Source of the DNA: Marinobacter sp. F4216
GTDB lineage: Bacteria > Pseudomonadota > Gammaproteobacteria > Pseudomonadales > Oleiphilaceae
NCBI RefSeq assembly: GCF_019931195.1
Contig: NZ_JAIOUO010000002.1
Location: 558,001 to 622,000 of the forward strand
Direction of reading: 5' to 3'
Length of the DNA stretch: 64,000 bases
The notes below the pieces were generated by a model that saw only the letters and a list, made by a program, of their open reading frames with translations, did no database searches and was not told the origin of the DNA. Shown piece after piece: positions 47,504 to 54,097 of the stretch (position 1 is the stretch's first letter; each line of letters starts with the position of its first letter). The position numbers were made by a program, and so were the translations under genes.

Positions 47504-48415
47504 TTACTCAAGCACGGATACGGAGCCCAGTAGTTGCCAAACCCGCTCCGCGCCTTTACCGGACTGGCCCTGTTCAAGGCGGTGCTCCGCTACGGCTGGA
47601 AATACGGCCTGGATGTCATCGGGCAGGACGTGATGGCGGCCGTTCATCATTGCCCAGGCCTTTCCGGCTCTGAGCAGGCCAAGGCCGGCCCGTGGAGACA
47701 ACCCGTAGAGTAAGCCGGGCATGCGGCGGCTTTGTTCCAGCAGTCGCTGGATATAATCCAGCAGGGCAGGGCTTGCGGTCACCCGGCTTGCGGCTTCCTG
47801 GAGCGCTGACAATTGCTGCTCTGGCAGCGTAGATGACAGCTTTTCGGTCATCGCGCGCCGGTCGTCGCCTTCGAGCAGTTCCCGTTCGGCTTGCGGATCG
47901 GGATAGCCCAAGCGGATTTTCATCAGGAAGCGGTCAAGTTGAGATTCGGGCAGGGGGTAGGTTCCCCCTTGCTCAATGGGATTCTGAGTGGCGATGACGA
48001 AAAAGGGGTGTGGCAGTGGGCGTGTCTCGCCTTCGATGGAGACTTGCCGTTCCTCCATGGCTTCCAGGAGTGCGCTCTGGGTTCGGGGGGAGGCACGGTT
48101 GATTTCGTCGGCCAGGACTACTTGCGCAAAAATTGGGCCCGGATGAAAGACCAGACTGCCGGCCTCCTTGTCGTACATGGAGTAGCCAAGCACGTCCGCC
48201 GGCAGCAGGTCGTTGGTAAACTGGATGCGCTGGTAACTCAGGCCCATGATTCTGGCGAGCGCGTGGGACAGTGTCGTCTTGCCCATGCCCGGGATGTCTT
48301 CGATCAGCAGGTGACCTTTTGCCAGAAGGCAGCAGAGGGAGAGTCTCACCTGCTGTTCCTTGCCGAGAAGGATCTGGTTCAGTTCGCTGACAACGGAATC
48401 GACCAGTTTCTTCAT
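47504..48415 (-). CDS. MoxR-family AAA ATPase
   Basis: 303 residues. Walker A EDIPGMGKTTLSHALA, Walker B VVLADEINRASPRTQSALLEAMEERQVS, sensor 1 FVIATQNPIEQGGTYPLPESQLDRF, and sensor 2 region SPRAGLGLLRAGKAWA. MoxR ATPases act as chaperones for assembly of metalloproteins or surface structures, usually with a VWA-domain partner and a DUF58 protein encoded next door. Here neither is present: trxB is downstream and aguB is 7 bases upstream. Either the partners are elsewhere or the gene belongs to the aguAB transcript by position only. ATPase family is certain. Confidence 0.92.
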   Translation of the reverse strand: MKKLVDSVVSELNQILLGKEQQVRLSLCCLLAKGHLLIEDIPGMGKTTLSHALARIMGLSYQRIQFTNDLLPADVLGYSMYDKEAGSLVFHPGPIFAQVVLADEINRASPRTQSALLEAMEERQVSIEGETRPLPHPFFVIATQNPIEQGGTYPLPESQLDRFLMKIRLGYPDPQAERELLEGDDRRAMTEKLSSTLPEQQLSALQEAASRVTASPALLDYIQRLLEQSRRMPGLLYGLSPRAGLGLLRAGKAWAMMNGRHHVLPDDIQAVFPAVAEHRLEQGQSGKGAERVWQLLGSVSVLE

Positions 48416-48422
48416 GCTTGGG

Positions 48423-49334
48423 TTAATCCCTCACTCGTTTCAATAGATCTTGGTAGGCGTCGATCCGCCGGTCCCTCAGGTACGGCCATATCCGGCGTAC
48501 CGATTCGGTTCGGGAGCGGTCGAGGCTGGCCTTAATCACGCCTTCGTTGGAGTCGTCGGCTCGAGCCAGGAACTCGCCCTGGGGGCCGCAGATAAAACTG
48601 TTGCCCCAGAATCGGATGCCTTGACTGTGTCCGGACGGGTCGGACTCGAGACCGACGCGATTGGGGGCGACAACCGGCAGGTTGTTGGCCACCGCATGTC
48701 CACGCTGGACGGTGATCCAGGCGTCAAGCTGACGGGCCTGTTCCTCCGGGGAATCGTTCGTGTCCCAGCCAATAGCCGTGGGGTAGATCAGGATCTCCGC
48801 ACCAGCCAGTGCCATCAGTCTGGCTGCCTCCGGATACCACTGATCCCAGCACACGAGTACACCAAGCTTGCCGACGGATGTCTGGATGGGGGTAAAGCCG
48901 CTGCGGCCATCGTTAAACTCCGCGTCGCCCGGAGTAAAGTAGAACTTTTCATAGAAGCCGGGATCGTCCGGAATGTGCATCTTCCGGTAGAGGCCAGCGA
49001 TCGACCCATCTTTCTCAAACACTACGGCGGTATTGTGATAGACGCCATTCATGCGCCGCTCGAAAATGGACCCCACCAGCACGATGCCCAGTTCCTTTGC
49101 CAGATTGGACAGGCGTTCACTGGTGGGGCCGGGAATCGGTTCGGCCAGCTCGAAAATCTCGGTGTCTTCGGACTGACAGAAATACGAGGTGGCGTGGAGT
49201 TCCTGCAATACCACCAGCTGCGCACCCTCGGCCACCGCGTGTCTGACCAGTGATTCGCTCTTGGTCAGGCTGGCGTCTTTGTCGTTGTTGCAGGTCTGCT
49301 GGATCGCGGCCAGATTCAATGTGCTGGTGCTCAT
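48423..49334 (-). CDS. aguB: N-carbamoylputrescine amidase AguB
   Basis: 303 residues from the ATG at 49334, which overlaps the aguA stop by 4 bases. It hydrolyses N-carbamoylputrescine to putrescine, ammonia and CO2. The nitrilase triad is visible: glutamate in VVLQELHATSYF, lysine in YRKMHIPDDPGFYEKFYF, cysteine in GVLVCWDQWYPEAARLM. FTPGD and FWGNSFICGPQGE are further family motifs. It is in an operon with agmatine deiminase, which supplies its substrate, so the pair completes the arginine-decarboxylase route to putrescine. Confidence 0.95.
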   Translation of the reverse strand: MSTSTLNLAAIQQTCNNDKDASLTKSESLVRHAVAEGAQLVVLQELHATSYFCQSEDTEIFELAEPIPGPTSERLSNLAKELGIVLVGSIFERRMNGVYHNTAVVFEKDGSIAGLYRKMHIPDDPGFYEKFYFTPGDAEFNDGRSGFTPIQTSVGKLGVLVCWDQWYPEAARLMALAGAEILIYPTAIGWDTNDSPEEQARQLDAWITVQRGHAVANNLPVVAPNRVGLESDPSGHSQGIRFWGNSFICGPQGEFLARADDSNEGVIKASLDRSRTESVRRIWPYLRDRRIDAYQDLLKRVRD

Positions 49335-50383
49335 GGCTGAACGACTCCGGCGGGCAGTTGCATGGTGATGCAGTGCAGGCTCCCGTGCTGGCGAATTAGG
49401 GGGAGGCAATCAATTGGGATTATTTCCCGATCCGGGAAAATGCTGGCCATAACGTTGATGGCTTCTTCGTCCTGCGATACGCCGTAGGTGGGCAGAAGCA
49501 CCGCGCCGTTGATGATCAGGAAATTGGCGTAGGTGGCGGGAAGCCGCTCGCCATCGTCATCGTAAATCGGTTCCGGCCAGGGCAGGGGGGTGAGCCTGTA
49601 GGGTTGACCGTTGCTTTGGCGGAACTCCTGGAGCTCCTCCTCCATGGCAGCAAGGGCGCTGTAGTGCTCATCGGCCACGTCTGGACAGGCGACATAGCAG
49701 ATGTGATCAGCGGCGCAGAAGCGGGCCAGGGTATCGATATGACTGTCGGTGTCGTCACCGGCGAGGTACCCGTGGTTCAACCAGAGCAGTCGTTCTGCGC
49801 CGAGGTTTTCACCCAGGAGGCGTTCGATATCGGAACGATCGCTGGCCGGGTTGCGAGTTGGGGTCAACAGGCATTCGCTCGTGGTCAGAAGGGTGCCTTG
49901 TCCATCGGATTCGATAGAGCCACCTTCCAGTATGAAGTCGATAGACTCAAGAAGTGTGGATCCAAAGGCTCCGGCGTCGCTTAGCCGGCGGTTCAGTTCG
50001 TTGTCCTGTTGCCACTCGAACTTCCCGCCCCAGGCGTTAAAGCCAAAATCCAGTAAACGGGCTTCGGTGCCTGCCGTCACAGTGAGCGGGCCGTGGTCGC
50101 GAGCCCAGGTATCGTTGGCTGGTGCGGTCACGCTGACGACTCGCCCCGGAAGCCCATGCTTGGTGGCGAAATCGGTCAGTGCCCCGGTTTCTGTTTGTAG
50201 CTGGCGTTCGTCTTCACAACTGATCACCAGGTGTTCGAAGCGAAGTATGGCTTTGGCAATTGCTCGAAACACTGGCTCAACATCCGGCAGGTCGTCCGCC
50301 CAGTCGGTTCCTGAGTGGGGCCAGGTGAGCATGACCGCACTCTGCGGAGCCCACTCGGCTGGAAGTGTGCGTCTGAAAGTCAC
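49331..50383 (-). CDS. aguA: Agmatine deiminase AguA (peptidyl-arginine deiminase family)
   Basis: 350 residues. It converts agmatine to N-carbamoylputrescine. Landmarks of the guanidino-modifying fold: MTWPHSGTDWADDLPDVEP, TWARDHGPLTV, LEGGSIESDGQGTLLTT, DDTDSHIDTLARF, and the catalytic cysteine in HGSLHCITMQLP near the C terminus. The start is the ATG at 50383. It is first in aguA-aguB; no aguR-type repressor gene is adjacent. Because putrescine is a polyamine precursor, the operon may be used for agmatine catabolism or polyamine supply. Confidence 0.95.
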   Translation of the reverse strand: MTFRRTLPAEWAPQSAVMLTWPHSGTDWADDLPDVEPVFRAIAKAILRFEHLVISCEDERQLQTETGALTDFATKHGLPGRVVSVTAPANDTWARDHGPLTVTAGTEARLLDFGFNAWGGKFEWQQDNELNRRLSDAGAFGSTLLESIDFILEGGSIESDGQGTLLTTSECLLTPTRNPASDRSDIERLLGENLGAERLLWLNHGYLAGDDTDSHIDTLARFCAADHICYVACPDVADEHYSALAAMEEELQEFRQSNGQPYRLTPLPWPEPIYDDDGERLPATYANFLIINGAVLLPTYGVSQDEEAINVMASIFPDREIIPIDCLPLIRQHGSLHCITMQLPAGVVQP

Positions 50384-50491
50384 TGTACAGCCACCTTATC
50401 TGTTTTATTTGCCGCCATTCTGCCCAATATTGCGCTCATAGATCACAGGTCGTTGCCCCACAGATCGTCGAGGATCTGGTGCAGTTGGCCA

Positions 50492-50794
50492 TCAGCGGTT
50501 GGGTTTCAGTACAGAATGGAGTACGCGGTCGTGCTCGAAATAGACGATAAAGCCCTGATAATGCCACTGACTGATAGGTGGTTCGCCAACCGGGCCCTGG
50601 ATGTCCTGCGGAGATCCCCACTTTGCCCGGACCGACTCTTTGGTCATTCCGGTTGATGGGGTGCTGGTTCCGGAGCGGTCAGCCTGCGAGCCAACGGGGA
50701 CCGCGATCTGTTCAGCCACTGCACTACCAGCGGGGGCCAGTGCAAGTATTGCTGCCATGGCTATGGAACTCAGCAGAGTCTTGTTTTTCTTCAT
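50492..50794 (-). CDS. Small secreted protein with BamE/OmlA-like repeat, unknown function
   Basis: 100 residues. A signal peptide ends near residue 27 (LAPAGSAVAE). The mature part is one short motif, STGMTKESVRAKWGSPQDIQGPVGEPPISQWHYQGFIVYFEHDRVLHSVL. The key pieces are GMTKESVRAKWGSP, PISQWHY and VYFEHDRVLHSV. This is the turn-and-strand pattern of BamE/SmpA-like small domains that recur in Pseudomonas periplasmic proteins. No lipobox is present. In another frame directly after the stop there is a short coding-like stretch (ADGQLHQILDDLWGNDL, ending at 50443), which might be a lost C terminus. Function unknown. Confidence 0.72.
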   Translation of the reverse strand: MKKNKTLLSSIAMAAILALAPAGSAVAEQIAVPVGSQADRSGTSTPSTGMTKESVRAKWGSPQDIQGPVGEPPISQWHYQGFIVYFEHDRVLHSVLKPNR

Positions 50795-50819
50795 GAATAC
50801 TCTCCATTAATGCAGGGTA

Positions 50820-50842
50820 CTGCCGACGGCCTGGCTCGGCAG
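50820..50842 (-). other. Hairpin between the pilZ remnant and the small secreted protein gene
   Basis: CTGCCGA / TCGGCAG seven-base stem with a nine-base loop, 26-48 bases upstream of the secreted-protein start. No T-run follows on either strand, so it is not a clear terminator. Confidence 0.35.
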
Positions 50843-50900
50843 ATATGGAAAAGACCTAATATCTTAAAACGGCAGGCAAAAGTCACCAGCTTTACGAAGT

Positions 50901-51372
50901 TTAATTATTTTGTCTCTGACGAATTTGCCAGCGCAGGACCTGTCTTGCAATCCGCTGTCGGTCACCGTCTGTAATTTGGTGAAATTGAGCATGCACCGGG
51001 GTACCACCGGCGTGATCAGGCGCGGTTCTAATGACTTCGGCAATCGTCCGGGGTTGCTACCGGTCCGGGGAAAGCGTCATCTGAAGCGCCAGCCAGTCGC
51101 CGGTTTTCCATACCCGGGTTGCGGTGGAGAAAACCAGGCCACCTTCGCTCCGGGTCACGTCCTGCCAGTCTTCCGGTTGCAACGGATTTTGCACAAAGGC
51201 CATAATGCGCCCGAGCGTATCCAGCTTACCGTTCAATGATTTGAGCAGCCCGGCCAGGAACCTGTCCCGCTCAGCGAGTGCGTTAGGGTGTGTGCGAACG
51301 TCCTGGTCAAGGCGGCGAGAACTTTCGGATTTCCAGTCCGATTTGATCATCAGTCCGGTAAAAGTCCCTGCG
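50901..51372 (-). pseudogene. Decayed PilZ-domain gene upstream of lolC
   Basis: Three pieces on the minus strand together resemble the PilZ-domain protein encoded beside lolC in Pseudomonas (near PA2989, from memory). First, 51372-51310 reads RRDFYRTDDQIGLEIRKF, with the RxxxR motif of c-di-GMP binding, and stops at a TGA. Second, in another frame from about 51320 to 51057: ALAERDRFLAGLLKSLNGKL, then SEGGLVFSTATRVWKTGDWL and LALQMTLSPDR, ending in TAG at 51059-51057. Third, the same frame continues after the TAG as QPRTIAEVIRTAP and FHQITDGDRQRIARQVLRW to TAA at 50903-50901. So one frameshift near 51310-51325 and a CAG-to-TAG change would explain it. No start codon is evident for the first piece. 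The middle piece alone (ATG 51350) is a 97-codon frame. Confidence 0.7.
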
Positions 51373-51539
51373 TTAAGGGGGCGCTTTCCTCCGGTGCGGG
51401 GGAGGGCTGCTGGACGGCACCCTGACTCCGGTGTTGAGTTTTTATTGTCAAAGTAAAGTTTATCAGTTTCCCACGCTGCCTGAAGACGGCGGGGGAATAA
51501 CAGCCACGACAGATCTGAAGGTAGCGCGGGCGCCTCTCC

Positions 51540-52781
51540 ATGTTCAGACCCTTATCGTTCTATATCGGCTTGCGGTATACCGCCGCCAAGCGTCGTAACC
51601 ACTTTATTTCCTTTATTTCACTTACCTCCATGATTGGCCTGACTCTGGGGGTGGCCGTACTGATCATTGTGCTTTCCGTCATGAATGGCTTCGATCGGGA
51701 ACTCAAGCAGCGCATTCTGGGGATGGTGCCCCACGCAGTGATTGAGGGCGCTGGTCCGCTGGACAACTGGGAGGCGATTGATCAGGAAGTGCAGGCCCAT
51801 CCCCGGGTGTTGGCGGCCGCTCCGTTTATCAAGGGGCAAGGCATGGTGACTGGTGGTGGCAATGTTCGCGGTGTTCTGCTCAATGGGGTGTTGCCCAGTG
51901 AGGAGGCTTCGGTCTCGATTATTGAGAACCACATGATCGAAGGCAGTCTGGACGATCTCAAATCCGGTGAGTTCGGTATCATCATTGGTCGGCTGATGGC
52001 TGCAAGCCTTCGCCTGAAGATCGGTGATAGGGTCACAGTTGTGCTGCCCGAGGCATCCGTCACACCGGCAGGTGTATTGCCGAGGCTCAAGCGGTTTACG
52101 GTGAAAGGTATCTTCAGTGTGGGGGCAGAACTGGACGGTAATTACACGCTGGTTCACATGGACGATGCTGCCAAGTTGATGCGTACCGGGGGCAAAGCCA
52201 TGGGCGTTCGGCTGTTGGTGGACGACCTCTTTGCGGCACCTAAAGTCGTCGAGCAAACAGCACGCATGCTGAATGGCCGCTACTACATTTCTGACTGGAC
52301 GCGTACCCACGGCAATCTGTTCCAGGCGATTCGTATGGAAAAAACCATGATCGGGTTGCTGCTGATGTTCATTGTTGCGGTGGCGGCCTTCAACATCGTT
52401 TCCACCCTGGTGATGGTGGTAACCGATAAAACGGCCGACATCGCCATTTTGCGAACCATGGGCGCCACGCCGGGCCGTATCATGCGGATTTTTATTGTTC
52501 AGGGTGCGGTGATCGGAATTTTCGGTACGCTGGTTGGTACCGCCCTGGGTGTGCTCGGCGCCCTGAATATCAGTGACTTTATCTCCTGGCTGGAAGGGGT
52601 GCTGGGGCATCAGTTCCTGAGCGCGGATGTCTATTTCATCAGTTATCTGCCATCGCAGCTTCAGTGGAAAGATGTGTTGATTATCAGCGGTTCCGGGCTG
52701 GTCATGAGTTTGCTTGCGACAATCTACCCGGCCTGGCGTGCATCCAGGGTCGATCCGGCAGAGGCGCTTCGTTATGAATGA
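51540..52781 (+). CDS. lolC: Lipoprotein-releasing ABC transporter permease, LolC/LolE family
   Basis: 413 residues. Part of the Lol system that extracts lipoproteins from the inner membrane and passes them to LolA. The N terminus FYIGLRYTAAKRRNHFISFISLTSMIGLTLGVAVLIIVLSVMNGF is typical (core FISLTSMIGLTLGV). After a large periplasmic domain (about 50-270), three more helices follow, with TDKTADIAILRTMGATPGRI and the end ASRVDPAEALRYE. lolD overlaps by 8 bases. Only one LolC/E-type gene is in this cluster, so it may act as a homodimer of the LolF type. The start lies beside a decayed pilZ gene. Confidence 0.92.
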   Translation: MFRPLSFYIGLRYTAAKRRNHFISFISLTSMIGLTLGVAVLIIVLSVMNGFDRELKQRILGMVPHAVIEGAGPLDNWEAIDQEVQAHPRVLAAAPFIKGQGMVTGGGNVRGVLLNGVLPSEEASVSIIENHMIEGSLDDLKSGEFGIIIGRLMAASLRLKIGDRVTVVLPEASVTPAGVLPRLKRFTVKGIFSVGAELDGNYTLVHMDDAAKLMRTGGKAMGVRLLVDDLFAAPKVVEQTARMLNGRYYISDWTRTHGNLFQAIRMEKTMIGLLLMFIVAVAAFNIVSTLVMVVTDKTADIAILRTMGATPGRIMRIFIVQGAVIGIFGTLVGTALGVLGALNISDFISWLEGVLGHQFLSADVYFISYLPSQLQWKDVLIISGSGLVMSLLATIYPAWRASRVDPAEALRYE

Positions 52782-53484
52782 GTTTGAGGCAGTAATGGAA
52801 AGTGCATCCAGCGTGATTGATTGCCGGCAGGTGACCCGAACCTACAAGGAAGGGCCGGCGTCTTTGACGATCTTTTCCGATATTTCCCTGCAGGTTGCCA
52901 AGGGCGAAACGGTGGCAATAGTCGGCAGCAGTGGTGCGGGGAAGACCACGCTGCTGAATCTGCTGGGCGGCCTTGATCGGCCTTCCTCTGGCCACATCTT
53001 TATTTGTGGCCAGGATATCCATGGGATGTCCGAGGCAGGTCGGGCGCGTTTCCGGAACGGCCACCTGGGGTTTGTTTACCAGTTTCATCATTTGTTGCCT
53101 GAATTCACTGCCGTTGAGAATGTCATGATGCCCTGTGCTTTGGGGGGGATGTCTGTTCGCGCATCCCGTGAGAAGGCAGAGGTGTTGCTGGAGCGGGTTG
53201 GTCTGGCAGAGCGTCTGACTCACAAACCGGGTGAGTTATCCGGTGGGGAGCGTCAGCGAGTCGCGATTGCGCGGGCGCTGGTGAATGAGCCGGATTGCGT
53301 GCTGATGGATGAGCCAACGGGCAACCTCGATGAGCAGACGGCTGAGGGTGTCAGGGAGTTGATTGAATCCCTGCGGGACCAGCTGGCCATATCATTCGTC
53401 ATGGTAACCCATGACATGGCCATGGCCCGGAGTCTTGGTCGGGTGCTGCGGTTGGAACAGGGGCGGCTGGTTCAGGAAATCTGA
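52774..53484 (+). CDS. lolD: Lipoprotein-releasing system ATP-binding protein LolD
   Basis: 236 residues from the ATG at 52774, which overlaps lolC by 8 bases; a further ATG lies 21 bases on. It hydrolyses ATP to drive lipoprotein release. Walker A is GSSGAGKTTLLNLLGG, signature LSGGERQRVAIARAL, Walker B CVLMDEPTGNLD, and switch histidine in VTHDMAMARSLGR. The FVYQFHHLLPEFTAVENV Q-loop stretch is diagnostic for LolD. The 3' end overlaps the convergent DUF2062 gene by 13 bases. Confidence 0.95.
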   Translation: MNEFEAVMESASSVIDCRQVTRTYKEGPASLTIFSDISLQVAKGETVAIVGSSGAGKTTLLNLLGGLDRPSSGHIFICGQDIHGMSEAGRARFRNGHLGFVYQFHHLLPEFTAVENVMMPCALGGMSVRASREKAEVLLERVGLAERLTHKPGELSGGERQRVAIARALVNEPDCVLMDEPTGNLDEQTAEGVRELIESLRDQLAISFVMVTHDMAMARSLGRVLRLEQGRLVQEI

Positions 53485-54017
53485 TCGGCGGGTCGCGTCC
53501 GCTTTACCCGGCCCAGCTGTCTGAGTCGCCAGCTGGAGCGTACCTTGCGACGCCACAGGTACTGGATGCTCAGATAGGCAACGCAGGCGGATGCCGTTGC
53601 GATAATGAGGGAGCCAAGGTATAGAGGAATCCCGATGTCGAGCAAGCGTTCGCTGATCCACTGCCAGGTGAGCTGAAAATCAAAGTTCAGTACCGGACGG
53701 TCCAGAATCCAGGCGCCCACCTTGTAGTTGAAGTAGAACATGGGTGGCATGGTGACTGGATTACTGATCCATACCAGCATCACCGACAAGGGCAGGTTGG
53801 CGTTGAACCAGATGGCGAAGAAGGCCGCGGCTACCATCTGGAAGGGCATCGGAATAAAGCAGAACCAGATACCGACGAGAAAGGCTCTGGCAACACTGTG
53901 ACGATTGATGTGCCAGAGGTTGGGTTCATGCAGGATATCGCCCAGAAAGTGCAGGGACTTCATGGCCTTAACCTTTTCAGGTGTTGGCAGATATCGTTTC
54001 ATGAACTTCTTTGGCAT
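53472..54017 (-). CDS. DUF2062 domain-containing membrane protein
   Basis: 181 residues with three hydrophobic segments. Conserved DUF2062 features: RHSVARAFLVGIWFCFIPMPFQM, FAIWFNANLPLSVMLVWISNPVTMPPMFYFNYKVGAWILD (core ISNPVTMPPMFYF), and a C-terminal basic tail. The N terminus carries MPKKFMKRYLPTPEKVKAMKSLHFLGDILHEPNLWH, as in Pseudomonas homologues found between lolE and comEC (core HEPNLWH). Function is unknown; a relation to envelope or polysaccharide assembly is only suggested by recurring neighbours. It overlaps lolD tail-to-tail. Confidence 0.85.
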   Translation of the reverse strand: MPKKFMKRYLPTPEKVKAMKSLHFLGDILHEPNLWHINRHSVARAFLVGIWFCFIPMPFQMVAAAFFAIWFNANLPLSVMLVWISNPVTMPPMFYFNYKVGAWILDRPVLNFDFQLTWQWISERLLDIGIPLYLGSLIIATASACVAYLSIQYLWRRKVRSSWRLRQLGRVKRTRPADQIS

Positions 54018-54097
54018 CGGAAGCTCTGCGTGTCTTAAAGATCGTTATACGGCGGCAAGGATGCGGCCGGTGCATGATTTATTCGGGAGGACATGGA

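Noticed and set aside
51350..51541. A 63-codon minus-strand frame starting within the lolC start
   Set aside because: No family resemblance; the stretch is better explained by the lolC leader and the decayed pilZ gene in another frame.
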